Positions 56,741 through 64,000 of a stretch of DNA of 64,000 nt are shown here, in pieces. The stretch comes from Fulvivirga ligni (lineage in GTDB: Bacteria; Bacteroidota; Bacteroidia; Cytophagales; Cyclobacteriaceae): NCBI RefSeq assembly GCF_021389935.1, contig NZ_CP089979.1, positions 6,162,501-6,226,500 of the forward strand, read 5' to 3'. Made by a program: the position numbers and the translations under genes. How positions within the stretch are numbered: position 1 is the stretch's first letter; the number at the start of each line of letters is the position of its first letter. The notes beneath the pieces are model-generated. The model made no database searches. It was not told the DNA's origin and saw nothing but the letters and a program-made list of their open reading frames with translations.

Positions 56741-57475
56741 ATGTCAAAATTAATTATTGAAGTTGTTACAGATTCCGTAGCCTCATGTGTAAATGCAGAG
56801 GCAGGTGGAGCGGATAGAGTGGAGTTATGCGATAACCTATTTGAAGGTGGAACTACTCCCAGTGCAGGCATGATAAAACTTGTGCGCGAAAAGGTAAGCA
56901 TTGGTCTTATGGTAATGATCAGGCCACGTGGTGGAGACTTCTTATATTCTGATGAGGAATTTGAGGTGATGAAAGAAGATATTCGAGTAGCCAAGTCATT
57001 AGGTGTTGACGGTGTAGTGTTTGGATTATTGACTCCCAAAGGGAAAATTGATAAGGTAAAAACAAAAGAATTAATTGATATAGCTCGCCCCCTTTCAGTG
57101 ACCTTTCACAGGGCGTTTGATATGGTGGCAGATCCATTTCAAGCTTTAGAAGATTTAATAGATCTTGGGGTAGATAGAATCTTAACTGCTGGCCAGGAAC
57201 GTACAGCTCCTGAAGGTATTGATCTTTTAAAAGATCTTATGGAAAAAGCAGGAGACAGGATTATCATTTTAGCAGGAGGAGGCATTAGGCCTTATAATAT
57301 TGAGAAGATAGTGAGTAAGACTGGGGTCAAAGAATGTCACGTTTCGGGCAAGCAGCTCGTGGAGAGCAAGATGGAGTTCAGAAATGAAAGGGTGGCCCTT
57401 GGAGGTTCATTACAACAACCTGAATACGGCATTTCTATGGTGCAAAGTGATACCATAGCATCTTTCAGAAAATAG
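56741..57475 (+). CDS. cutC: CutC-family TIM-barrel protein
   Basis: A 244-residue protein with the CutC sequence: IEVVTDSVASCVNAEAGGAD, VELCDNLFEGGTTPSAGMIK, VMIRPRGGDFLYSDEEFEVM, VDGVVFGLLTPKG, VTFHRAFDM and RILTAGQERTAPEG. CutC proteins were tied to copper homeostasis, but that role is disputed and the biochemical activity is not settled. Its linkage here is to a GH92 gene 15 bases downstream, not to the copper efflux genes, so a sugar-metabolic role is as likely. Confidence 0.95.
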   Translation: MSKLIIEVVTDSVASCVNAEAGGADRVELCDNLFEGGTTPSAGMIKLVREKVSIGLMVMIRPRGGDFLYSDEEFEVMKEDIRVAKSLGVDGVVFGLLTPKGKIDKVKTKELIDIARPLSVTFHRAFDMVADPFQALEDLIDLGVDRILTAGQERTAPEGIDLLKDLMEKAGDRIIILAGGGIRPYNIEKIVSKTGVKECHVSGKQLVESKMEFRNERVALGGSLQQPEYGISMVQSDTIASFRK

Positions 57476-57490
57476 AAATCAAAATTACCT

Positions 57491-59761
57491 ATGTATAAAT
57501 TATCAGCTTTCGTTTTATTGATATTCCTTTTTGCTCAGTGCAGTGATGTGCAGCCAGAGCAAACAGCAGAAATCAAGACCGCCAATTTTACACAGTATGT
57601 GGACCCATACATTGGCACCGGTTATCATGGTCACGTATTCCTGGGTGCTAATGTGCCTTTTGGAGCCGTGCAGCTCGGGCCTACCAACATCACCCAAGGT
57701 TGGGACTGGTGTTCTGGCTATCATTATAGCGATTCTACACTCATCGGCTTTGCCCATACGCACCTTTCCGGAACAGGAATAGGCGATTTAGGAGACATTA
57801 TAGTTCTTCCCACCACAGGAGAAGTTAACTGGACCCGCTATGATGAAAAAGCTCCTGAAAAGGGTTATATGGCTTACTATTCACATGATGATGAAAAAGT
57901 GCAACCTGGCTATTATAGCGTTTGGATAGATAAATATCAGGTGCAAGCCGAGCTTACTTCTACTAAAAGAGTAGGCTTTCATAAATATAATTTCAAGGAT
58001 AAATCAACCCCTGCTCATGTCTTAATTGACCTTGATAGAGGTATTGGCTGGGATGGACCAGTAAAAACTCATATAGAGCAAGTAAATGATTCATTAGTAA
58101 CAGGTTATCGTTATTCCGCGGGCTGGGCCAAAGACCAGAAAATCTATTTCGCGCTAGTGACATCAAGCCCAATCACAGGAATATCGTTCGCAGAAAATGG
58201 CAATCTTATTAATGCTAAAGATGCAAACGGAAAGCAACTGAAGGGTACATTAAACTTCGGAAAGTTAGAAGATAAGGAGCTATTAATGAAAGTGGCTATC
58301 TCACCTGTAAGCACTCAAAATGCATTAGAAAATATGCAAGCAGAGCTTTCTCACTGGAATTTCGATGCGGTAAAAGAAGCGGCTAATGATGCCTGGAATG
58401 AAGAATTGGCGAAGATAGACGTTAGCATTGCTGACGATGAGAAAATGAAAGTGTTCTACACGTCATTATATCACACTATGATAGCTCCATCTGTATTTCA
58501 GGATGTTAACGGAGATTACAGAGGTGCAGATGGAAATAACTACACAGATAAAAACTTCACTAACTACACTACCTACTCACTTTGGGATACTTACCGTGCA
58601 GCACACCCATTGCTCACGCTTACCCAGAGAGATAGAGTGAAGGATATGGTGAACAGCTTTCTGAAAATATATCAGCAGCAGGGCAAGCTTCCTATCTGGC
58701 ACCTGATGGGCAACGAAACAGACTGTATGGTAGGCTATTCTGCGGTTCCGGTGATAGCGGATGCATATTTCAAAGGCATTGAGTTTGATACAGAGCTGGC
58801 CATGGAAGCTATGCAGGCATCAACCACCAGAGATGATTACGGTGTTAAATTCCTAAAAGCTGATGGTTATATTCCGGCAGATAAAGAAAATGAATCTGTA
58901 GCTAAGGCTTTAGAATACTGTGTGTCAGATGCTGCAATAGCCAGAATGGCCAAAGCACTGGGTAAGAATGATGTTTATGAAAAATATAAAGAAAGATCAG
59001 AGTCATATAAGAAGTATTTCGATAAGGAAACGCAGTTTATGCGTGGTGTAATGGCCGATGGAGGCTTCAGAACTCCATTCAGTCCGTTTAGATCTAACCA
59101 CCGAAGTGATGACTACACCGAAGGAAATGCCTGGCAGTATACCTGGTTAGTACCAGCAGATGTAGAAGGGCTAATAGAACTTTTTGGTAGTGAAGCTGCT
59201 TTCGAAACAAAACTAGACAGCCTTTTCATGGTAGAGGGAGATATGGGCGAGCATGCCTCAGCAGATATCTCTGGACTTATTGGCCAGTATGCTCATGGCA
59301 ATGAGCCTAGTCACCACATCGCCTATCTTTATCCATACATAGGTAAGCCATGGAAAACGGCAGAAAAGGTAAGATACATTATGGACAGCCTTTATTTAGC
59401 AAAACCTGAAGGATTATGCGGTAATGAAGATGTTGGTCAGATGTCTGCCTGGAATGTTCTTTCTTCGCTTGGCTTCTATGAAGTGAATCCGTTTAATGGC
59501 CAATATGTACTTGGAAGCCCCATCGTAAATGAAGCACATATAGCTTTGAATAATGGAAAAACTTTCAACATAAAAGCCACTAATAACAGCTCTGACAACA
59601 TTTATATTCAAAAAGTAAGCTTAAATGGAAAAGAGCATCCACAATCTTTCATCACTTATGATGAGATTCAAAAAGGTGGTGATCTGGAAATAGAAATGGG
59701 TCCTAAACCTTCTGAAACCTGGGGCGTAAAAGCTGAGGATAGACCAAAGAGTGGAGAATAA
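57491..59761 (+). CDS. GH92 alpha-mannosidase (lipoprotein)
   Basis: A 756-residue enzyme with a lipoprotein signal (FLFAQC, Cys about residue 17). It has the GH92 signature: DPYIGTGYHGHVFLGANVPF, GWDWCSGYHYSDSTLIGFAH, HLSGTGIGDLGDI, SLWDTYRAAHPLLTLTQ, LMGNETDCMVGYSAVPVIAD and NEPSHHIAYLYPYIGKPWKT. GH92 enzymes are calcium-dependent exo-alpha-mannosidases acting on N-glycans and mannans by inversion. Length is normal. It is co-transcribed with cutC (15-base gap) and followed by a terminator. With the GH2 beta-mannosidase it suggests digestion of high-mannose glycans. Confidence 0.96.
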   Translation: MYKLSAFVLLIFLFAQCSDVQPEQTAEIKTANFTQYVDPYIGTGYHGHVFLGANVPFGAVQLGPTNITQGWDWCSGYHYSDSTLIGFAHTHLSGTGIGDLGDIIVLPTTGEVNWTRYDEKAPEKGYMAYYSHDDEKVQPGYYSVWIDKYQVQAELTSTKRVGFHKYNFKDKSTPAHVLIDLDRGIGWDGPVKTHIEQVNDSLVTGYRYSAGWAKDQKIYFALVTSSPITGISFAENGNLINAKDANGKQLKGTLNFGKLEDKELLMKVAISPVSTQNALENMQAELSHWNFDAVKEAANDAWNEELAKIDVSIADDEKMKVFYTSLYHTMIAPSVFQDVNGDYRGADGNNYTDKNFTNYTTYSLWDTYRAAHPLLTLTQRDRVKDMVNSFLKIYQQQGKLPIWHLMGNETDCMVGYSAVPVIADAYFKGIEFDTELAMEAMQASTTRDDYGVKFLKADGYIPADKENESVAKALEYCVSDAAIARMAKALGKNDVYEKYKERSESYKKYFDKETQFMRGVMADGGFRTPFSPFRSNHRSDDYTEGNAWQYTWLVPADVEGLIELFGSEAAFETKLDSLFMVEGDMGEHASADISGLIGQYAHGNEPSHHIAYLYPYIGKPWKTAEKVRYIMDSLYLAKPEGLCGNEDVGQMSAWNVLSSLGFYEVNPFNGQYVLGSPIVNEAHIALNNGKTFNIKATNNSSDNIYIQKVSLNGKEHPQSFITYDEIQKGGDLEIEMGPKPSETWGVKAEDRPKSGE

Positions 59762-59779
59762 TTAAATTGATATATAGTG

Positions 59780-59809
59780 AAAAGAGCTCCTCTTTGAGGG
59801 GCTTTTTTT
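59780..59809 (+). terminator. Terminator of cutC-GH92
   Basis: AAAGAGCTCCTC/GAGGGGCTTTTT stem with a 3-base loop and a long T-run. Confidence 0.85.
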
Positions 59810-59842
59810 ATGACCAATTTCAATAAACTAATAATTTAGTTG

Positions 59843-59864
59843 TATAACTGAAAAATCAGTTATA
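59843..59864. promoter_or_regulatory. Palindromic operator candidate before the BlaI-like gene
   Basis: TATAACTG/CAGTTATA perfect inverted repeat with a 6-base spacer (22 bases in total), ending 9 bases before the start codon. BlaI/MecI/CopY repressors bind such palindromes near their own promoters. Confidence 0.6.
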
Positions 59865-59873
59865 TATTGAAAT

Positions 59874-60239
59874 ATGGAAAAATTAACCAGAACGGAAGAA
59901 CCAGTGATGCAAATTATCTGGAAGCTGGAAAAGGTCTTTGTTAAAGACATCATTGATAAGCTGCTAGAACCAAAACCGCCTTACAATACTATATCTTCTA
60001 TAGTGAGAGGATTAGAGTCAAAGGGTATGGTAGGTCATGAATCATTTGGAAGAACACATCGGTATTTTCCATTAGTTACCAAATCATCATACAAGAGGCT
60101 CATTTTTAAGTCATTACTGACAGACTATTTCGAAGGCTCGTACGCCAACCTCATGTCTTTCATGATTAAATCCAATGACTTAAAAGAAGACGAGGAAAAA
60201 GAATTAAGAAAACTAATAGATAAGCACTATGGAGAATAA
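59874..60239 (+). CDS. BlaI/MecI/CopY-family transcriptional repressor
   Basis: A 121-residue winged-helix protein. The helix-turn-helix covers LTRTEEPVMQIIWKLEKVFV to PPYNTISSIVRGLESKGMVG, followed by GRTHRYFPLVTKSSYKR, the family's linker to the dimerisation helices. These repressors leave DNA when cleaved in response to a BlaR1-type protease or on ligand binding. The gene downstream encodes such a membrane protease and overlaps by 11 bases. A palindrome lies just upstream and could be its operator. Confidence 0.94.
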   Translation: MEKLTRTEEPVMQIIWKLEKVFVKDIIDKLLEPKPPYNTISSIVRGLESKGMVGHESFGRTHRYFPLVTKSSYKRLIFKSLLTDYFEGSYANLMSFMIKSNDLKEDEEKELRKLIDKHYGE

Positions 60240-61971
60240 TTACGTCACCTATCTGCTAGAGGCTTCATTGACCAGCTCCATTCTATACCTGGGCTACCTG
60301 GCCATTAAAAGGCATTCAAGCCCAACCCTCCTCAGAAAGTATTTGCTAGCTGTAATCTGCTTAAGCGTACTCTTCCCTTTATTGTCTTTCCACTTAAATG
60401 GTCCTGATTTAGCCACTAATCTACAGCTCACCAATGCGTATGACTCTCCCATGGATCTAGAAATAACATCTAGGGAGCCTGTGGAGATGCATGAAACTCT
60501 TCCGGCAATTCATACTGATTCACCCCCTGTATCTGAGCCAAATAAAGAACACACACGATCTCTGACAGATTGGTTAGCAATAGGCTACTGTATAATTGCG
60601 TTCATTTTCGTTTTAAGGATAATCATAGCTTTCCTTTCTTTATGGAGACTTCGCTTAAGAGCAAAACCTGCACAATATCAAGGCTTTACTTATTTTATAG
60701 TAAATGTTGAAAGTTTCGCGGGAGCCAATTTTTTCAAAGCTATTTTCATAGGCAGTAATTATTTGCAAAATGATTGTCTTCAAGCCATTATAACTCATGA
60801 AAAAATTCATGCTGATAAATGGCATACCGTTGACATTCTTCTATCAGAGTTTTACAAAGCTATTTTCTGGTTCAACCCTATAAGTTGGATGCTCTCCCGC
60901 TCCATCAGGCTCAATACTGAATATGAGGTGGATCAGACAATGACCTCTCTTTTCGGCAGAAAATCATATGCCAATACTCTTATCCATCTTTCATCACAAA
61001 AGTCATCTCTTATGCTCTATAATTCATTCAGTGCTTTCTACATTAAAAGCAGAATTAAAAATATGTATTCTCAAAAGCCAACCAGGTGGTATGTATCCTT
61101 TCCCACCATGATACTGACTTTGGGGCTTTCATTTTGGCTGGTTTCATGTAATAATGAAATTGAAAATGATGCTCCCTACACAGATCAGGCATATGAAAAT
61201 GTAAAAAAAATAACTACCACATTTACAAGCCACCAGGCAGATACACAGGATAAAAACAGTAAAGTAGTGGCCATAGCTGAGTATGCTCCAGATCATACCA
61301 TCAACCGCTTTGAACAGTATACTTCTTACCCCTACACAAGAGAATATGCTACGCCCAGAACCTTTTGGATTAACCCTAAACGTATAGAAGTAATTATGGA
61401 TGGCCTTGATTTAGGTGATGCGGAAAGAAACTTTCTTTATGGTAATGACTGGCCTGTAATTTACGCTCAACTAGCTGAATTGGGCAAGCATCCTAAATTT
61501 GGTAATTGGGAACATGTAGAATTAACTACCAAGACAGAATATGCACAGAGTAACTTTCCCGAAAAGATAATTACCGAAAGTAGATATGATTTTTTAAGGT
61601 CAGGCCGTAAAAGTCTGTATGTGGAAGAATTTGAATATGAGGATGATAAAGTGGTTAAATTTCTGGAAACAGCAGATATATTTCAGACATCAGAGGAGCA
61701 GGAAGTAGACTTTGCGTATGAGAACGATCTTCTAACAGAGGTTTCAAAGGGCAATAAAAAAATGAAATTCATTTACGATGATGGCCTTTTGGTTCGCTCT
61801 GAATATTATATAGGGGCTAATATGTACAACTACAGGAAGTACATCTACAACAATATAAATCTAAAAATAAGAACAGAGATTTATAACAGATATAATCAGC
61901 CAGAGTATACTATTAATTATGATTATGAATTTTACGAACCACTCATTTCAGAGAATTCTCATAATTATTAA
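60229..61971 (+). CDS. BlaR1-like M56 membrane metallopeptidase with unknown C-terminal domain
   Basis: A 580-residue protein. N-terminal membrane helices (TSSILYLGYLAIKRHSS, LLAVICLSVLFPLLSFHL, IAFIFVLRIIIAFLSLWRL) precede the M56 zinc peptidase core with HEKIH in AIITHEKIHADKWHTVD, followed by FYKAIFWFNPISWML and NTEYEVDQTM. After the last helix (TMILTLGLSFWLVSC) a periplasmic domain of about 270 residues replaces the penicillin-binding domain of BlaR1. Its C-terminus (KGNKKMKFIYDDGLLVRSEY) has YD/RHS-like repeats. The signal is unknown. Target genes are not adjacent, apart from the pair itself. Confidence 0.9.
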   Translation: MENNYVTYLLEASLTSSILYLGYLAIKRHSSPTLLRKYLLAVICLSVLFPLLSFHLNGPDLATNLQLTNAYDSPMDLEITSREPVEMHETLPAIHTDSPPVSEPNKEHTRSLTDWLAIGYCIIAFIFVLRIIIAFLSLWRLRLRAKPAQYQGFTYFIVNVESFAGANFFKAIFIGSNYLQNDCLQAIITHEKIHADKWHTVDILLSEFYKAIFWFNPISWMLSRSIRLNTEYEVDQTMTSLFGRKSYANTLIHLSSQKSSLMLYNSFSAFYIKSRIKNMYSQKPTRWYVSFPTMILTLGLSFWLVSCNNEIENDAPYTDQAYENVKKITTTFTSHQADTQDKNSKVVAIAEYAPDHTINRFEQYTSYPYTREYATPRTFWINPKRIEVIMDGLDLGDAERNFLYGNDWPVIYAQLAELGKHPKFGNWEHVELTTKTEYAQSNFPEKIITESRYDFLRSGRKSLYVEEFEYEDDKVVKFLETADIFQTSEEQEVDFAYENDLLTEVSKGNKKMKFIYDDGLLVRSEYYIGANMYNYRKYIYNNINLKIRTEIYNRYNQPEYTINYDYEFYEPLISENSHNY

Positions 61972-62395
61972 TCCACTGCTCCACAGTCATTTTCCTGGCC
62001 AACTCACCAATGAGTTCAAAAGGAATTTTATCTGGTTTTTTAAATCGAATACAGCTCTTGCCCATGTCTAATTTGGTAGAACAATGCTTAGGGTACTCCT
62101 CCTGAAACCAGCTCAGAAGCTTTTCATCAGCATATAATCCCATATGATATAAAGCAATGAAGTTTTTCTGAGAAGCTATATTAATAAACGGCAAAGGCAA
62201 TTTGGTATCACAGTGATAACCAGCCGGATAAATACCATGAGGCACCACATAACCAATCATATTATAAGACATGGTCTCCTCAAATCCATCCGGTAGATTT
62301 TGACTCAAAACCTCTCGCAATTTCTGCATGGCTTGTTGGCGATCTTCAGGTAGTTTTGATATGTATTCGTCGGGACTTGCGGCTTCTATTTTCAT
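61943..62395 (-). CDS. DUF1801 domain protein (YdhG-like)
   Basis: A 150-residue protein with the DUF1801 sequence: LPEDRQQAMQKLREVLSQNL, EETMSYNMIGYVVPHG, KNFIALYHMGLYADEKLL and GKSCIRFKKPDKIPFELIGE. The fold resembles iron-chaperone frataxin-like YdhG proteins; function is unresolved. Its last 29 bases overlap the convergent M56 gene. Confidence 0.92.
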   Translation of the reverse strand: MKIEAASPDEYISKLPEDRQQAMQKLREVLSQNLPDGFEETMSYNMIGYVVPHGIYPAGYHCDTKLPLPFINIASQKNFIALYHMGLYADEKLLSWFQEEYPKHCSTKLDMGKSCIRFKKPDKIPFELIGELARKMTVEQWINNYENSLK

Positions 62396-62484
62396 TTTTA
62401 GCAGTGGTTTATACCCAATAATATAATTAACTTATATAAACTCCAAAGGAATCAGCCCAGACCAGCTATGTCTACACATCAATT

Positions 62485-62502
62485 AACCCCGAAGGGGTGA
62501 CA
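62485..62502. repeat. CCCCGAAGGGG palindrome, copy 1
   Basis: AACCCCGAAGGGGTGACA; a short stem-loop that recurs at 62531-62547 in the same orientation and at 63016-63031 inverted, around the transposase remnant. Confidence 0.85.
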
Positions 62503-62530
62503 TTTATATAAGCAAAAAGCAACTTTAAAA

Positions 62531-62547
62531 AACCCCGAAGGGGTGAC
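62531..62547. repeat. CCCCGAAGGGG palindrome, copy 2
   Basis: AACCCCGAAGGGGTGAC lies 5 bases before the transposase remnant's start codon and is identical to copy 1 over 17 bases. Confidence 0.85.
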
Positions 62548-62552
62548 ACAAC

Positions 62553-62995
62553 ATGCCAGGAACCTTCTCACAACTATACATACAATGTGTTTTCGCCGTA
62601 AAGGGTAGAGAAAATCTACTCAAAAAAGAGTGGAGATCTGAGCTGTTTAAATACATGGCAGGCATCATCACTAACAAAGGACACAAATGCATGCAGATCA
62701 TGTCCATTTATTTATAGGACTACGCCCAGTTATGGCCTTAAGTGATTTAGTTAGAGATATTAAAAACAATTCGACCAACTTCATAAAATCAAATGGTTGG
62801 GTAAAAGGAAAGTTTTCCTGGCAAGAGGGCTATGGCGCTTTTTCATACTCTCATTCACAAATAGGAAGAGTTTATGAATATATATCGAACCAAGAAGAGC
62901 ATCATATGCGCAAGACTTTCAAAGATGAGTATATTGAATTTCTTGAGAAATATCAGATATCTTATGAAGAGCGCTTCCTCTTTGATTGGTTGTAA
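62553..62995 (+). pseudogene. Frameshifted IS200-like / REP-associated transposase
   Basis: The 5' part reads from ATG 62553 (MPGTFSQLYIQCVFAVKGRE, then SELFKYMAGIITNKGHK) and runs into a stop at 62715-62717. The rest of the family sequence continues in another frame from about 62687: ADHVHLFIGLRPVMALSDLV, then GKFSWQEGYGAFSYSHSQIG and EYISNQEEHHMRKTF, ending FDWL. The HUH metal-binding motif DHVH and the likely catalytic Tyr region (VYEYIS) are on the second frame. Compared with intact members, a few residues are missing between GHK and DHVH, which explains the frame change. I call it an inactivated single-strand transposase; programmed frameshifting is unlikely. Confidence 0.85.
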
Positions 62996-63015
62996 TTTGG
63001 ACGGTGGTTATAATA

Positions 63016-63031
63016 TCACCCCTTCGGGGTT
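63016..63031. repeat. CCCCGAAGGGG palindrome, inverted copy 3
   Basis: TCACCCCTTCGGGGTT, the reverse complement of copies 1 and 2, lies 20 bases after the transposase remnant. Confidence 0.85.
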
Positions 63032-63086
63032 CAAGTTTTAACGCAAATAAATGATCAGTTAAAAAAATTATAATCTTGATTTTAAC

Positions 63087-63163
63087 GAGGATTAGTCGTG
63101 AACAGTATTTGTATGCGACTTAACTCGAACAGTCATATCGACGCCATGAGATATTTATTTAGA
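63087..63163. repeat. 77-bp direct repeat, copy A
   Basis: Starts GAGGATTAGTCGTGAAC and ends near ATATTTATTTAGA. About 90% identical to copy B at 63725-63802. The rest of 62996-63299 holds only the palindrome above and AT-rich sequence. Confidence 0.85.
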
Positions 63164-63299
63164 TTGTAAATACAACCCCAAATCCTTGGCTCAAAATCAT
63201 AGATTTCTCATCACTATCTAAAAAAACGATATTAATAAAGGAATTAACCACTACTATTAAAAGTAAAAATTAGTACATTACAAGATCAAAAATTAATAC

Positions 63300-63686
63300 A
63301 TGAGTGTAACTCCATATTTAAGATTTTGCGTAGTAGCTTATATTGTCTACGCCATAGGTGTAAGCATGTATGACACGAGCCTAAATTCTTCATTGGACTT
63401 GTTTACAGCAGGGTCTGCTCTTTTCTTCAACATTTGTTTTATTCTATACCTGATAGACCAGGCTACAAAAGAGTTGCGCGGTGAAAATTCTAATGCCTGG
63501 ATGCTTAGAATCTACGCGGTAATATTTGAATCCTTCTGCCTAATTAAAGTCACCGTAGAGATGTACACTTATAACTATTTCACGATCAACAACATCCTTA
63601 TTTGGAGTGTATCTAGCCTCATTTCCGGGTTCTTACTAGTCCAAGATGCAAGGGCTATTTTCACCATTAAAAGAGTGAAAAACTAA
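63300..63686 (+). CDS. Small four-helix membrane protein of unknown function
   Basis: A 128-residue protein with four hydrophobic segments: YLRFCVVAYIVYAIGVSMYD, FTAGSALFFNICFILYLID, IYAVIFESFCLIKVTVEMY and ILIWSVSSLISGFLLVQ. No family was recognised. It is bracketed by direct repeats on both sides, which raises the chance that it moved as a unit. Confidence 0.72.
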   Translation: MSVTPYLRFCVVAYIVYAIGVSMYDTSLNSSLDLFTAGSALFFNICFILYLIDQATKELRGENSNAWMLRIYAVIFESFCLIKVTVEMYTYNYFTINNILIWSVSSLISGFLLVQDARAIFTIKRVKN

Positions 63687-63724
63687 TATAAAACCTTCTT
63701 TTCTGACAAATCCACCTTTTTAAA

Positions 63725-63802
63725 GAGGATTAGTCTTGAACCGTATTTGTAATACGACTTAACTCGAACGGTCATATCGACGCCAGGAGATATCTATTTA
63801 GA
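63725..63802. repeat. 77-bp direct repeat, copy B
   Basis: Starts GAGGATTAGTCTTGAACC and contains a small hairpin CGTATT/AATACG that is broken in copy A. Same orientation as copy A, 638 bases downstream. Confidence 0.85.
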
Positions 63803-63861
63803 ATTTCGCACTGCCTTTCGAAAAGAGAAGTTAAACAATCCATATTCCAACTGACATCCCT

Positions 63862-63869
63862 TAACTTTG
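63862..63869 (+). promoter_or_regulatory. Candidate -7 element of the truncated haemoglobin promoter
   Basis: TAACTTTG matches TAnnTTTG and lies 20 bases before the ATG. It is the same octamer as before aspS. Confidence 0.5.
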
Positions 63870-63889
63870 GTGACCTAAAGCAAGTCAGT

Positions 63890-64000
63890 ATGGAAAAAGC
63901 GACTGAAAAGCATGATATCCTTAACCTGGATGATGTAAAATTACTCGTCAATACTTTTTACGATAAGATAAAGGTAGACCCAATGCTGGGGGGTATTTTC
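63890..64000 (+). CDS. Group 3 truncated haemoglobin, N-terminal fragment (cut by window end)
   Basis: Only 37 codons are visible. The segment LDDVKLLVNTFYDKIKVDPM followed by LGGIF is the start of group III truncated haemoglobins (helices A to B/E, with the family's LVxxFYxK and DPxLGxIF pattern). These small haem proteins occur in Bacteroidota, often with nitrosative or redox genes. The 3' part lies outside the window, so the haem ligand and length cannot be checked. Confidence 0.8.
   Translation, partial: MEKATEKHDILNLDDVKLLVNTFYDKIKVDPMLGGIF

Noticed and set aside
62525-62707. 60-residue minus-strand frame over the transposase remnant
   Set aside because: Antisense to a recognisable transposase sequence.

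Overview
The window looks like a chromosomal segment of a Bacteroidota bacterium, most likely a marine or soil Cytophagales member (Fulvivirga-like; inferred from gene style, not proven). Supporting signs are two secreted enzymes with C-terminal type IX secretion (T9SS) sorting domains, TAnnTTTG-type promoter elements, multidomain hybrid histidine kinases, GH92/GH2 lipoproteins, a HYC_CC_PP protein, and short AT-rich intergenic regions. No rRNA, tRNA, CRISPR array or prophage was found.

Layout. (1) 1-12483, plus strand: the 3' part of a surface-polysaccharide (capsule/EPS) operon. It holds a Wzz/Wzc-like co-polymerase end, Wzx flippase, Wzy-like polymerase, four glycosyltransferases, a left-handed beta-helix acyltransferase, an odd APH/nucleotidyltransferase/thymidylate-kinase-like fusion and a WecA/MraY-type initiating transferase. 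It runs without a gap into a sigma-54 response regulator and a hybrid kinase (12483-16633). (2) 16687-21342: housekeeping genes sucD, Fe/Mn superoxide dismutase, tadA, a small secreted protein and aspS. (3) 21685-28607: a four-repeat lipoprotein, a large hybrid kinase, a convergent kinase-like protein with a degraded ATPase domain, and a GNAT enzyme. (4) 28855-34636: a short PL9-like lipoprotein, then a three-gene unit of a CXXCH lipoprotein, a LodA/GoxA-type cysteine tryptophylquinone (CTQ) oxidase and a LodB-type flavoprotein. (5) 34637-36805: an XRE regulator with membrane helices, a GNAT protein and a HEPN-like orphan. (6) 36817-44976, minus strand: a copper/silver efflux operon reading HYC_CC_PP, CusA, TolC-type, CusB, DUF3347 lipoprotein.

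(7) 44977-47398: a gene-free stretch with a ~200-bp direct repeat and stem-loops, a secreted orphan, and a minimal ABC pair. (8) 47534-59761: glycan degradation (GH2 beta-mannosidase, serine hydrolase, GH18 and clan GH-A enzymes with CBM6 and T9SS modules, cutC, GH92 alpha-mannosidase) without SusC/SusD, so not a canonical polysaccharide utilisation locus. (9) 59843-61971: a BlaI/BlaR1-like pair with a palindromic operator candidate. (10) 61943-64000: a DUF1801 protein, a decayed IS200-like transposase among its palindromes, a small membrane protein between ~77-bp direct repeats, and the start of a group 3 truncated haemoglobin gene cut by the window end.

The least conventional units are the CTQ-oxidase operon with its haem-motif lipoprotein, the three-domain fusion in the capsule operon, and the paired kinase genes at 23418-27975. 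All functions are read from sequence motifs alone; no database search was run.
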